Positions 26,661-35,836 are shown, counted from the stretch's first letter. The stretch: 64,000 nucleotides of DNA from Dyadobacter alkalitolerans DSM 23607 (GCF_000428845.1 NZ_AUAS01000014.1:1-64000); one strand, 5' to 3'. The notes: generated from the letters alone by a model not told the origin. Made by a program: numbers and translations.

Positions 26661-27785
26661 CTAAACGTAAGTGTTTAACATTACTGGCATCACCAGCATT
26701 AAGATATCTTCGTTCTCCTCCTGATCCACTGGAATGATCAAACCGGCGCGATTCGGAGCAGATAATTCGAATGTAATTGTCTTGCTGGAAAGGTTTCCTA
26801 ACACCTCGATGAGGAACTTGGCATTGAAGCCGATCTCCATATCGTCGCCATTGTATTCACACATCAAGCGCTCATTAGCTTCATTGGAATAGTCAAGGTC
26901 CTCAGCGGAAATGACGAGGTCATTCAATGACATTTTCAAACGAACCTGATGTGTTGTTCTGTTTGAATAGATGGAAATACGTCTCAGCGAACTAAGGATT
27001 TCCATCCTGTTAATGGTCAGCGTATTTTGGTTGTTGGTCGGAATTGCATTTTCGTAATCCGGGAAACGCTCGTCAATCAGGCGGCATATCATGCGGATGT
27101 TTTCAAAGCTGAAGAAGGCATTGCTGGAAGTAAATTCAGCCTTAACCGGCAGGTCTTCGGAAGGCAAGCAAGATTTCAGCAAGTTCAATGCTTTCCGCTG
27201 AATGATCATCGATGTATCCACATCAGACTTAATATCCGTCCGGCGATATCTTACCAGGCGGTGACCGTCCGTCGCCACGAATGTTGCGTTTTCTGTCCCC
27301 ATTTGAACGAAAACCCCGGTCATAGCAGGCCGAAGATCGTCTGTGCTGGTGGCGAACAATGTATTCGCTATAGCCGCACCCAATGCGGATGAAGAAAAAT
27401 CAACGGATTGGCCGCGATTAACAGCCGGTGTCTTAGGGAAATCGATTGGATTTTCGCCTGAGAGCTTGTAGCGACCATTGTCAGAGATGATCTCTGTTCC
27501 GAATGTCTCACTATTCACCTGCAATGTGATAGGCTGCTCAGGCAGTCCGCGAAGCGTATCAAGCAATAATTTTGCAGGGATCGCAATGGCTCCTTTTTCA
27601 GAAGATTCAACCTCGATTTCAGTGATCATCACCGTTTGCAGGTCAGAAGCCGTCACGGTTAATGTATTGCCTTCCAATGATAAAAGGAAGTTCTCAAGAA
27701 TAGGCACAATTGGGTTCGTTGAAACGACACCGTTTATAGCAGACAGCTGTTTGAGTAGAACTGATGACGAAACGACAAACTTCAT
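26661..27785 (-). CDS. dnaN: DNA polymerase III beta subunit (sliding clamp)
   Basis: The 374-residue clamp has the three-domain DnaN fold. It begins MKFVVSSSVLLKQLSAINGVVSTNPIVPILENFLL, has ATDGHRLVRYR near residue 175, and ends in the clamp motif VMPVML. It encircles DNA and tethers polymerase III. dnaA, dnaN's common neighbour, is not next to it, so this gives no evidence for the origin. It is transcribed alone with a candidate promoter at 27858 and a terminator at 26541. Confidence 0.95.
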   Translation of the reverse strand: MKFVVSSSVLLKQLSAINGVVSTNPIVPILENFLLSLEGNTLTVTASDLQTVMITEIEVESSEKGAIAIPAKLLLDTLRGLPEQPITLQVNSETFGTEIISDNGRYKLSGENPIDFPKTPAVNRGQSVDFSSSALGAAIANTLFATSTDDLRPAMTGVFVQMGTENATFVATDGHRLVRYRRTDIKSDVDTSMIIQRKALNLLKSCLPSEDLPVKAEFTSSNAFFSFENIRMICRLIDERFPDYENAIPTNNQNTLTINRMEILSSLRRISIYSNRTTHQVRLKMSLNDLVISAEDLDYSNEANERLMCEYNGDDMEIGFNAKFLIEVLGNLSSKTITFELSAPNRAGLIIPVDQEENEDILMLVMPVMLNTYV

Positions 27786-27857
27786 AATTCGTGACGTAAG
27801 TGTTTAGATGATAAATTTATAGAATGACAGGTTTGAAAAAATCTGTCTTGTAGTGAA

Positions 27858-27865
27858 CAAAAGTA
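27858..27865 (-). promoter_or_regulatory. Candidate -7 promoter element for dnaN
   Basis: CAAAAGTA on the plus strand is TACTTTTG on the minus strand, a TAnnTTTG match 73 bases before the dnaN ATG. A TTG at the normal spacing was not found. Confidence 0.4.
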
Positions 27866-27893
27866 TAAAAAATTACCGACGAAGCAGCCCTTA

Positions 27894-29546
27894 TCAGGTG
27901 AATTTTCGCATACGAAGATAGTAGCGCAACGCCCCAAAAATCCCGATCAGCGCGATGGGCAAGAGTAAATTGAGTGCCTGCCAGAATTTCTTATTTTCCT
28001 GGATCTGGATTTTGTCCAATGCCCGAATGTCTATCTGTTTATTACGTGCTTTGATCAGTCCGTTTGCGTCCGTCATGTAATCAAGCGCGTGCATCACGAA
28101 GTCCTTGTTTCCGAACGTCTGTTTCGTCACGCGGTCGTAACCGAGCGGAAGCGGTGCATTCCTTTTATAATCATAATCATTAACAATCAGGTCGCCGTCA
28201 GAACAAATGATCACTTTCGCCGGACTTCCCTTTGATTTGAATTTTGCAGCGCGTGGATCGCCGGGTAAAATCCTGTTGGCAAAAATAGAAGTGAATGACC
28301 CTTCCAAAAGGACACCCGCCAATTTTGCCCCATTATTATAAGTCGCCGGATCCGGATCCTTACGCGCTTCGTTGTAACCGACCAATGCGGGTGCATTGAC
28401 GACCTGCGTGTAGCCGGAAGTCATTAGTAATGGTGTTTTATTGATTTCAGGAGCGCCGCCAACCGTGTCAATCGAGCTCAAAAATCGTGTGTAAACTGCA
28501 TTGAGGTTCCTCGTGATCGTATGTGTGCCAAAGTTATTCAGCAAGGGAAAAAAGCGCCAGGGCATCGGCCGTATCTCCGGCTTGTCGCCCATATTGCCGA
28601 CATTCAGCAGAATTTCGGCACAATTTAAGTCTTTCACAAGATTGGTATTAACACGAGCGCCCCATCTGAAGAACAGGTCATTCAGATTAAGACCCTGTGG
28701 CTGCGCATAATTCCCATCCAGACTAACGCTGTCGACACGCGCCCCATCAACAAAGAAAAGCGCCTTCCCGCCTCCCATAATGTATTGGTCAAGCTTAAAT
28801 TTTTCATCATCCGAAAATGCGCTGTCGGGTTTCAGCACAAGCAATGCATCGAGTCCCTCATAGGATTCGGGATTGTTCATGTCCAGAAATACATCGTAGC
28901 TCTGCTGAATGGTCGCTATCAGGTCGCTCAATCGGGCAGGTGAGATTTTGGTATGACTTACCACCAGCCCGACTTTTTTATGCTCCTGACTGCCTAAAAG
29001 CCGGATAGCGGATGCAATTTCGAATTCTACACCCTCATATGACTGGTTAAGCTGCTCTTCCGGAGAGCTGGATCTGTTTCCTTTCAGGAGCTGCACCGGG
29101 ACAGACATCGTATCCGCCTGAACAATTACTCCCGGAAAAATGATCTTTTCCGTTCGTTTGCCGTCTTCGTTTGCAAAGACATTGGTTGGGGTTAATCCCC
29201 GGTCTACAAGATTCAAATATTGCTTTTGCCTTTGCTCTTCACTTGATGCCTCGGATGGATCCGAATAATTGATGATCAGATGGCCGTTTGCGTAGGTTTT
29301 AAATTCTTCTAATGTTTCCCGCGTCGCACTTTCCAGCCTTTCAAAACCAGCGGGCAAATCGCCATTTAGGTAAACATTGACAATAATATCTTTGTCCAGA
29401 TCACTTAAAAGCTGTTTTGTCGCCTGCGAAATGCTGTAACGCTTATCCTCCGTAAGGTCCCACCGAAAGAAAAATTGTGAGGCCAACCAGTTTACCCCGG
29501 CGAGCAAACCTATAATCAAGACTAACCGGAGTGTTGTGTTTTTCAT
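27894..29546 (-). CDS. gldG: Gliding-motility ABC transporter substrate-binding protein GldG
   Basis: The 550-residue protein has an N-terminal membrane anchor (LRLVLIIGLLAGVNWLASQFF), the family opening RWDLTEDKRYSISQATKQLL, a large periplasmic ABC-auxiliary domain and a C-terminal membrane segment before a short basic tail. This is the GldG pattern; GldG works with permease GldF and ATPase GldA. No gldF or gldA is adjacent here. The upstream neighbour on the same strand is a PhyH dioxygenase, separated by a terminator. Confidence 0.85.
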   Translation of the reverse strand: MKNTTLRLVLIIGLLAGVNWLASQFFFRWDLTEDKRYSISQATKQLLSDLDKDIIVNVYLNGDLPAGFERLESATRETLEEFKTYANGHLIINYSDPSEASSEEQRQKQYLNLVDRGLTPTNVFANEDGKRTEKIIFPGVIVQADTMSVPVQLLKGNRSSSPEEQLNQSYEGVEFEIASAIRLLGSQEHKKVGLVVSHTKISPARLSDLIATIQQSYDVFLDMNNPESYEGLDALLVLKPDSAFSDDEKFKLDQYIMGGGKALFFVDGARVDSVSLDGNYAQPQGLNLNDLFFRWGARVNTNLVKDLNCAEILLNVGNMGDKPEIRPMPWRFFPLLNNFGTHTITRNLNAVYTRFLSSIDTVGGAPEINKTPLLMTSGYTQVVNAPALVGYNEARKDPDPATYNNGAKLAGVLLEGSFTSIFANRILPGDPRAAKFKSKGSPAKVIICSDGDLIVNDYDYKRNAPLPLGYDRVTKQTFGNKDFVMHALDYMTDANGLIKARNKQIDIRALDKIQIQENKKFWQALNLLLPIALIGIFGALRYYLRMRKFT

Positions 29547-29574
29547 TCAAAAAGATTGGCAAATGATATAAAAC

Positions 29575-29617
29575 AAAAAATGGACGATGCTGTGTCCAGT
29601 ATAAACGTCCATTTTTT
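29575..29617 (-). terminator. Intrinsic terminator after the PhyH gene
   Basis: Perfect 12-base arms AAAAAATGGACG and CGTCCATTTTTT flank a 19-base loop. It lies between the dioxygenase and gldG, so gldG must have its own promoter. Confidence 0.8.
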
Positions 29618-29655
29618 GCAAAAATATAAAAAACCAAAAATGAATTGGTTATTAA

Positions 29656-30663
29656 TTATTTCAATACATCCTCGGATTGGGGGAAAACAGGGTTGTTATA
29701 GATGTAAACGCCATTGAACTCCTGCTTAACAGGCTCCTGCGTCACAAAATTTCTGTGGTAAGGCAATGCCTGTTCAGTTGAATAATGGCAAACGAACGAT
29801 TTTCTGGTTTGTTCCGGGTTGGTGATCATTGAACCTCCGTGCGCGAGCGCTGCGTGCCAGATCAGCACATCACCTTTTTTAATGAGCAATGTTTCCTTCG
29901 GATACTGATGCTCTGCACAGGTTTTGTCGAGATACTGAGCAAATTCGAGCGGTGATTTGGTTGAATCTTTTTTGAACAAAATACCGCTTCCGAAGTCAAA
30001 TTTCGGCATTTTATGTGAGCCAATGTAGTAATAAAGCGGGCCTGAATCGATTTTAATGTCTTCCAAAGCGATCCACGCGGCTGCCAGATGGCTTGGGATT
30101 TTAGCTGTTACCCACGGAAAATCCTGATGTGTAGGCTGCTGGCTTCCATACATAAAGACGAGGCTTTGCATGACCACCACTTTTTGATTAAAAATCGCTT
30201 CCAGAAATGACACGATGGAAGGATGTGTCATCAGCTTTTTCCCTGCCACCGAAGAGTTGTGGAAATCATTGATCTTCACATATTTACCCAGCAAAGCTTC
30301 TTTTGGGAATTCCTTAATGTTCCGTTCCTGATTTGGTTTAAACTCATCCAGATCTATGCGGACAGAGAGATCATATTTGTCAGGATTCTGTACCAGCTCC
30401 TGGAAATCGCCCCAGAATTTATCGATCATTTCTTCCGGGATGACATTCTCGAGAATGGCGTAACCTTTCTGTTCCCAGTCTTCGAGCTTTTCTGCCATGT
30501 TATAAGGCACTTTGTAACGAGGTGGATGTTTTGCCAGAAAGTCGGCAATGTTGGCACCAGGCTTGTCAATCCAGGGGAGCGTAGAAGAGTCAAATTCTTT
30601 TAAAGGGAAATAATGGTCTTTAAGAGATTCGGCCTTGCGAATGACGCGCTGAACAATGCTCAT
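29656..30663 (-). CDS. Phytanoyl-CoA dioxygenase family protein
   Basis: The 335-residue protein has the Fe(II)/2-oxoglutarate facial triad: HQD in PTHQDFPWV and the distal His in WHAALAHGGS. The 2-oxoglutarate-binding Arg is probably in EQTRKSFVCHY. This assigns it to the PhyH superfamily, which hydroxylates small molecules in the cytosol. The start is the ATG before SIVQRVIRK; the frame runs 11 codons further but crosses a candidate promoter. Candidate -7 elements (CAAATATA, CAAAACTA) are at 30694-30711. Substrate unknown. Confidence 0.83.
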   Translation of the reverse strand: MSIVQRVIRKAESLKDHYFPLKEFDSSTLPWIDKPGANIADFLAKHPPRYKVPYNMAEKLEDWEQKGYAILENVIPEEMIDKFWGDFQELVQNPDKYDLSVRIDLDEFKPNQERNIKEFPKEALLGKYVKINDFHNSSVAGKKLMTHPSIVSFLEAIFNQKVVVMQSLVFMYGSQQPTHQDFPWVTAKIPSHLAAAWIALEDIKIDSGPLYYYIGSHKMPKFDFGSGILFKKDSTKSPLEFAQYLDKTCAEHQYPKETLLIKKGDVLIWHAALAHGGSMITNPEQTRKSFVCHYSTEQALPYHRNFVTQEPVKQEFNGVYIYNNPVFPQSEDVLK

Positions 30664-30747
30664 GTTGTAATGGGTTAAAGAAAATGATGTTACCAAATAT
30701 AATCAAAACTACTTGGCGTGACGGAGCAAATGCGTCACCGCTGGCTA

Positions 30748-31641
30748 CTACTTATTAAACGTACAAGTGCTGTTGTCCGCGTATTGATAATAAGACTTAT
30801 AGTTAGACGCTTTCGGATCCATACAACCCTTTAAATTGAGCAATTGAATGTTCCTGAAATCAATGGGATGGCTTTCGGCCTGAAGTGCGATGTAACCGCT
30901 TCCAAGCGGCGTATTGTCTTTGCGCACCCATTCCGCTTCGCTGCCTACTTTCCCATCTTTAAATGTATGATTTTTACCGACATAACCACCACCAATTTTT
31001 GGATTTGTAAAGACCAGGACGGTGTCGCCTTCGATCATATGGTAAACGATCGAGTCGCCCAATACAATCGCCTCGGCAGTTACCCACTGGTCTCCATTGT
31101 AAGTTTTTGAGCTGGAATTGATGCAATGCGCCTCATCCACTTTGCCATTGATCTCCACAATGGTTCCGGGTGTACAAAGGTTGCCCGTTGTGCGTTCACC
31201 TGCATTTAACCCGCCCAAATATTGCATTTCCAGAGAAATAGGGAAATCCTGGTCCAGACCCAAGCTCGCAGCAGACTGCGAATGAAGCATTATGCCGCTG
31301 TTTCTCACATTCCAGGAAGCCCCGCCGGGCACCTGATTGCCTGTGAAGCGATATTGGAGCCGGATTTTATAATGAGAAAAGGGCTTGTTGTAATACATAT
31401 GCCCGTATTCGGTCGTAAACTTATCGTATTCCTTATAGTTCACCCGGATCATGTTGTTCTCAACAATGAAGGTGTTTTTGTAATTATCATTTACCTTATG
31501 CCCCGCAATCTTAATGTCCCAGCCCGTCAGGTCTTTCCCATTGAACAATGATTGCCATTCTTCCTTATCAGCGGCTTTTTGGGCTTGCGAGGTCAGGGAC
31601 AGGATCAGTAAAAAAGCTATGGATTTTAATGTGTTGAGCAT
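30748..31641 (-). CDS. Exported DUF1080 (3-keto-disaccharide hydrolase-like) protein
   Basis: The 297-residue protein has a signal peptide (MLNTLKSIAFLLILSLTSQAQ). A concanavalin-like DUF1080 domain follows: WQSLFNGKDLTGWDIKIAG at the start, NSGIMLHSQ, and the closing IALQAESHPIDFRNIQLLNL. This domain is common in Bacteroidota sugar-processing proteins. The last 30 residues add a small motif GCMDPKASNYKSYYQYADNS plus TC, a Cys-bounded repeat seen in many exported Bacteroidota proteins. It is probably periplasmic or surface-exposed. Monocistronic. Confidence 0.8.
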   Translation of the reverse strand: MLNTLKSIAFLLILSLTSQAQKAADKEEWQSLFNGKDLTGWDIKIAGHKVNDNYKNTFIVENNMIRVNYKEYDKFTTEYGHMYYNKPFSHYKIRLQYRFTGNQVPGGASWNVRNSGIMLHSQSAASLGLDQDFPISLEMQYLGGLNAGERTTGNLCTPGTIVEINGKVDEAHCINSSSKTYNGDQWVTAEAIVLGDSIVYHMIEGDTVLVFTNPKIGGGYVGKNHTFKDGKVGSEAEWVRKDNTPLGSGYIALQAESHPIDFRNIQLLNLKGCMDPKASNYKSYYQYADNSTCTFNK

Positions 31642-31808
31642 GCCGGGGATTGTAGTTTGTATTAACCACAAAGTCTACAACCCAGTCAATCTAACATCCA
31701 TCCGAAAAATTTAACGGCTCCGATTTTCCGGCAGATAATCCGTTTGCCATTCTTTAAAACGTTTGTCTATATTGAACGAGAATTCAAACACGCACTAGTA
31801 AAAAGGAA

Positions 31809-31985
31809 ATGTCGCCTATCGAAAAGAAAAATCTCGAACAAGAGATCATTGATTTGAAAAAATTACTTGATTTTTATGTTGGACTAGGAAGTGAGTTATC
31901 CAGTCTAAAAGGAGCAGAACTCGAAGCACATATTGATAGTATTCTTGATCGCCTGCAAGAACTTAAATCTTTATTAGATATATGA
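31809..31985 (+). CDS. Small hypothetical protein (58 residues)
   Basis: The ATG at 31809 opens a 58-codon frame (MSPIEKKNLEQEIIDLKKLL at the start) that is helical and probably a short coiled coil, rich in Leu, Glu and Lys. Its TGA overlaps the ATG of the next small gene as ATGA, which suggests translational coupling. I do not recognise a family. The overlap, the helical composition and the co-directional partner support coding. Confidence 0.6.
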   Translation: MSPIEKKNLEQEIIDLKKLLDFYVGLGSELSSLKGAELEAHIDSILDRLQELKSLLDI

Positions 31986-32200
31986 AAAACAAAAACTTAA
32001 TTCCAAAACCGCTCCAAACCGCATTCCGCAAATTTGCAACACTTCAAACAGACGAAGAAAAAAACGAATTCTGGAAGGAAATGGCCCGGAACAAAGATCA
32101 GTTTGCTCCGGGAACATTAGATATGGAAGTCAAAAAAGGCTTACTAGCATTGTCTGAACGCGTTGATGAACTTTTGAAAACAACCAAACAAATAGCCTGA
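31982..32200 (+). CDS. Small hypothetical protein (72 residues)
   Basis: The 72-residue protein starts MKNKNLIPKPLQTAFRKFAT and is charged and helical, with no membrane segment. It overlaps the preceding 58-codon gene by four bases. Its stop is immediately followed by the reverse-strand stop of rnr, with no spacer at all. Family not recognised. It may form a complex with its partner, which is inference from coupling only. Confidence 0.65.
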   Translation: MKNKNLIPKPLQTAFRKFATLQTDEEKNEFWKEMARNKDQFAPGTLDMEVKKGLLALSERVDELLKTTKQIA

Positions 32201-34594
32201 CTATCTTCCTCTTCTCTTACTTTTAGGCTTTGCCGACGAAGAAGAAGATCGGGTCGATGACTTTGAAGAGCGTTCGCTCCGGCCCGAAGATTTCGATTCA
32301 CGTGATTCACGCGATTCCCTGGGCCGCCTGTCCCGATCACCCGAGCCATTGTTATTTCTAGCAGGAGAGGGGATCGTCCCCGCCAGATAGAGATCCATGC
32401 TTCTCCTGGCAAGGTTCGTATCTTTTACCTTTACTTTCACCTTGTCGCCGAAAGTATAGATCTTCTTGGTCCGCTGACCCAGAAGCCGGTAGTTTTCCTT
32501 ATCCAGCTCATAATAATCATCTCCAAGGTCAGTCATACGGATCAGGCCTTCGGAAGCGGTCTCCGTTATTTCGACGAAAATCCCGAATTCAGTTACGCCG
32601 GTAATAATCCCGTCAAACTCGCGGTCTTTGTCCATCATACTCATGTACTCAACCTGCTTGTATTTGATCGAAGCCCTTTCGGCCTCCGCGGCAAGCCTTT
32701 CTCTTTCAGAAGAATGCTTGGACGCCTCTTCGTAGCTTTCACTAGGCACAGAATTGCCACCATCCAGATAATGTTGCAACAGCCTGTGCGCCATCACGTC
32801 CGGGTAACGGCGAATGGGCGACGTAAAATGGGAATAGCGCTGAAAAGCCAATCCGAAATGGCCCAGATCATCAATACTATACCTTGCCTTTGCCATGGTT
32901 CGCACCGCAAGGGACTCGATCAGGTTTTGCTCCGGTTTGCCTTCCACTTTCGCGAGCATGCTGTTCATGGATTTGGCAATTTTATTTTCCTCCTCCACTT
33001 CCAGTTTATAGCCCAGCTTGCCAACAAAATTCGCAAAAGTCTGCAAGCGGTCTGTATCCGGAGCTTCATGGACCCGATACACCATTGTATTTTTATTTTC
33101 GCCTTTTGAAAGTGAAAACACATATTCCGCCACGCGTTTATTGGCAAGAAGCATGAATTCTTCGATCAGCTTGTTGGAATCGTGGCGTTCTTTGGTATAA
33201 ATGCCCAGCGGTTTTCCTTGCTCGTCCAGCTTGAAACGAACTTCCGTTGTCTCAAAATTAATGGCGCCGTTTTTGAACCGCTCTTTCCTCAGAATTTTGC
33301 CCAGCGTATTCAATGTGTTTAGCTCGCGCGGATAATCTCCCTCTCCCGAGTCCAAAACGGCTTGCGCTTCTTCATAGGAGAATCGCCTGTCCGAATGTAT
33401 GACCGTTCTACCAAACCATTCTTTAAGCACTTTTCCTTTCGGGCTTAGTTCAAAAATCGCTGAGAACGATAATTTATCCTCGTTAGGGCGAAGTGAACAA
33501 AGATTATTGGACAGTTTTTCAGGAAGCATCGGAACAGTCCGGTCTACCAGATAAACTGATGTAGCACGGCGGTAAGCCTCTTTTTCCAACTCGGTTCCGG
33601 GCAAAACATAGTGCGAAACGTCCGCAATGTGCACGCCAACCTCAACATTGCCTTCATCCAGATAACGCACAGAAAGCGCATCGTCGAAGTCTTTCGCATC
33701 AACCGGGTCAATTGTAAACGTCAGCACATCACGGATATCTTTCCGTTTTGCAATGTCCTTTTTTGAAATCTTATCCGGAATTCGCTGGGCTTCCGCTTCA
33801 ACTGTTTCAGGAAAATGATAGGGAAGTCCGAACTCAGCAAGAATGGCATGCATTTCGACATCATTGTTCCCGGCTTTTCCAAGAACTTCAACGATCTCGC
33901 CCTCCGCCTGGCTTCTGCGCGTAGGCCATTGGGTAACTTTTACAATCACCTTATCACCATTCTCCGCGTCCTTAACCTCTTCCGGTTCAATGTAAATAGG
34001 GTCAAAAAGCTTTTTGTTATCCGGTTGGACAACTGCATAGCGGGACGTAATTTCTATCACCCCGACAATATCGGTGCCCGATCGTTCCACAATCTCCGCA
34101 ACGCGTCCTTCCACACGGGTTTTGCCCGAATCATTGCGGCCGGATCTTGAATTCCGACTATTTTTTGTCAGTGGCTGAACCGTCACAATGTCGCCATCCC
34201 AGGCGCCGTTCAGCATTTCGGATTCTATATAAATGTCGTCTTCACGGCCCTCAATGATCACAAATGCAAACGACTTGTTAACACGGTCAACGCGGCCGGT
34301 CAGTCCTGTTTTAACTTCTTTATTCGGCCCGGCTGTGTAACCGCCGTTTTGATGCACAAGCCTTCCGGATTCTTCCAGCTCATGTATGATTTCATTGATA
34401 AGCGTCCTAACCTTCTTATCCTGAACGCCAAAATGGTCATGGATATCAAACGGCCGGAACGTCTGGTCGCTGTTCAGATCGAAGAAAGCCGCAATATCAG
34501 CCTTCAAATTATCGATGTAGGAAACGATATGATGAGGCGCTTTGGCCTCTTTCTTATCATTGCCCTGTTTATCTTTTATCTTTTTATCTCTCAT
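32201..34594 (-). CDS. rnr: Ribonuclease R
   Basis: The 797-residue 3'-5' exoribonuclease has N-terminal cold-shock domains and a catalytic RNB domain with the metal motif DPVDAKDFDDALSV. VGVHIADVSHYV and RRYPDVMAHRLL follow, then a C-terminal S1 domain (FDGIITGVTEFGIFVEI). The last 50 residues are a Ser/Arg/Lys-rich, probably disordered tail. It degrades structured RNA in the cytosol. It follows a DEDD exonuclease on the same strand after a gap with a perfect palindrome and converges on a small gene pair with no spacer. Confidence 0.94.
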   Translation of the reverse strand: MRDKKIKDKQGNDKKEAKAPHHIVSYIDNLKADIAAFFDLNSDQTFRPFDIHDHFGVQDKKVRTLINEIIHELEESGRLVHQNGGYTAGPNKEVKTGLTGRVDRVNKSFAFVIIEGREDDIYIESEMLNGAWDGDIVTVQPLTKNSRNSRSGRNDSGKTRVEGRVAEIVERSGTDIVGVIEITSRYAVVQPDNKKLFDPIYIEPEEVKDAENGDKVIVKVTQWPTRRSQAEGEIVEVLGKAGNNDVEMHAILAEFGLPYHFPETVEAEAQRIPDKISKKDIAKRKDIRDVLTFTIDPVDAKDFDDALSVRYLDEGNVEVGVHIADVSHYVLPGTELEKEAYRRATSVYLVDRTVPMLPEKLSNNLCSLRPNEDKLSFSAIFELSPKGKVLKEWFGRTVIHSDRRFSYEEAQAVLDSGEGDYPRELNTLNTLGKILRKERFKNGAINFETTEVRFKLDEQGKPLGIYTKERHDSNKLIEEFMLLANKRVAEYVFSLSKGENKNTMVYRVHEAPDTDRLQTFANFVGKLGYKLEVEEENKIAKSMNSMLAKVEGKPEQNLIESLAVRTMAKARYSIDDLGHFGLAFQRYSHFTSPIRRYPDVMAHRLLQHYLDGGNSVPSESYEEASKHSSERERLAAEAERASIKYKQVEYMSMMDKDREFDGIITGVTEFGIFVEITETASEGLIRMTDLGDDYYELDKENYRLLGQRTKKIYTFGDKVKVKVKDTNLARRSMDLYLAGTIPSPARNNNGSGDRDRRPRESRESRESKSSGRSERSSKSSTRSSSSSAKPKSKRRGR

Positions 34595-34610
34595 TTATTC
34601 TTAATGTAAT

Positions 34611-34630
34611 GCTTTTACATATGTAAAAGC
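34611..34630. promoter_or_regulatory. Perfect 20-base palindrome before rnr
   Basis: GCTTTTACAT is followed directly by its reverse complement, 16 bases upstream of the rnr start. No T tract follows on either strand, so it is more likely an operator or a 5' hairpin than a terminator. No regulator can be named. Confidence 0.45.
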
Positions 34631-34650
34631 GGATTGCTGGCTCCGTCCAC

Positions 34651-35385
34651 TCATTCTATACGAATAATATTCTCCGGCGGGACGGTTTTGAAACAGTGTA
34701 ATCTCAGATAAAGCTGTGCCAGTACGACAACATCTTCCCTGCAATATCGACAAATTTTGGCCAGATCTTTTTCTTCCCAATAAACCCGCGTTACCTGGTC
34801 GCCGCTCATTTCATTTTTACTGCCGGGAATATCGAAAACGGCTGCAAGCAAGTCCAGGGAAGTGTAACTTTTATAATCGCCAAATTTCCAAAGGTCCATT
34901 GTGTCCTGATGCAGGATTTCCCACGGTTTTTTACCCGAAATTTGCAAAACTTTTGGAATTTCAATACAATGGATCAGCATTCGGCGGCATAGGAAGGGGA
35001 AGTCGAATTCCTTGCCGTTGTGCGCGCACAAAATCAATTGATCGGCTGGATATTTCTCTATTAACGCTTTGAATTGAAGGAGAATATCTACTTCATTGTC
35101 TCCGGAAAAGCTGCTGACTTTGAACGAAATCTCATTGTTATCATTCCAGTAAAATGCACCAAAAGCGATGCATACAATCTTACCGAATTCCGAGTAAATC
35201 GCGCCGCGATCATAGAAATATTCCGCATTGGACAGCGTTTCGTCGCCTTTCCTGAAACTCAGGGTTTTTTTGTCCCAAAGCTTTTGCATCCGTTCGGGGA
35301 GTTGGTCATAGGATGCAAATGCAGAGACCGTTTCAATGTCAAGTAACAAGAAGTTCTTGGCACGCTTTCTAAATTCATCTGTCAT
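34651..35385 (-). CDS. Predicted DEDD 3'-5' exonuclease (PolB-exonuclease-like)
   Basis: The 244-residue protein has three exonuclease motifs in order. The first is LLLDIETV near residue 13, the second LCAHNGKEFDFPFLCRR, and the third YCREDVVVLAQLY near the C-terminus. These give the DEDD acidic set of the RNase H-like fold, closest to the predicted PolB-type exonuclease family (DNA_pol_B_exo2). A polymerase domain is absent. It probably trims DNA or RNA. It sits upstream of rnr on the same strand and downstream of a hypothetical gene. Confidence 0.8.
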   Translation of the reverse strand: MTDEFRKRAKNFLLLDIETVSAFASYDQLPERMQKLWDKKTLSFRKGDETLSNAEYFYDRGAIYSEFGKIVCIAFGAFYWNDNNEISFKVSSFSGDNEVDILLQFKALIEKYPADQLILCAHNGKEFDFPFLCRRMLIHCIEIPKVLQISGKKPWEILHQDTMDLWKFGDYKSYTSLDLLAAVFDIPGSKNEMSGDQVTRVYWEEKDLAKICRYCREDVVVLAQLYLRLHCFKTVPPENIIRIE

Positions 35386-35412
35386 AATGTGTGTTTGTAT
35401 AAAAAATTCCCG

Positions 35413-35826
35413 CTACTCGTGCACTACTCCCTCCAGACCAAGCGGACTGATCTGGATCAGGTTATCTTCAATAATGCTGTCGGGCACGAAGATAAACTTT
35501 TTATCGTATATCTGATTTCCAATGAAATAGCTCACCCAAAATTCATTGTTAAGATGAAAAACATCTGGCATAATAGGCTCAACAACAGCATGTTCGCCTG
35601 CCTTTATCTCGGGGAAGAAATGTCTTAATGTAGAAGTGCGCTGGTCAGCATTTGTGCCTGATTCGCCGCTGCCGTAACCTTTTGACGTAACAAAAACGTT
35701 TGTGATCGGCTCGGCATTCCGGTTGATCACGATCACGTTCCATTCCTCTTCCTGCGCTTCACTGATACTCCTTACAATTGCAACTTGTATGCCCTGAACG
35801 GGGTGAAATATGATGTCTTTTTTCAT
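35413..35826 (-). CDS. Conserved hypothetical protein (137 residues)
   Basis: The soluble 137-residue protein starts MKKDIIFHPVQGIQVAIVRS and has a beta-rich composition (EWNVIVINRNAEPITNVFVTSKGYG, then EHAVVEPIMPDVFHLNNEFW). No signal peptide, membrane segment or catalytic motif is visible. The family is not one I can name, though it has the look of a conserved Bacteroidota protein. It lies 10 bases after lipB and 27 bases before the exonuclease, so it is probably in one transcript with them. Confidence 0.65.
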   Translation of the reverse strand: MKKDIIFHPVQGIQVAIVRSISEAQEEEWNVIVINRNAEPITNVFVTSKGYGSGESGTNADQRTSTLRHFFPEIKAGEHAVVEPIMPDVFHLNNEFWVSYFIGNQIYDKKFIFVPDSIIEDNLIQISPLGLEGVVHE

Positions 35827-35836
35827 TATTCTTTAC

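Noticed and set aside
26661..27785. Replication origin next to dnaN
   Set aside because: dnaA, DnaA-box clusters and the usual neighbours are absent around this dnaN, so there is no support for an origin here.
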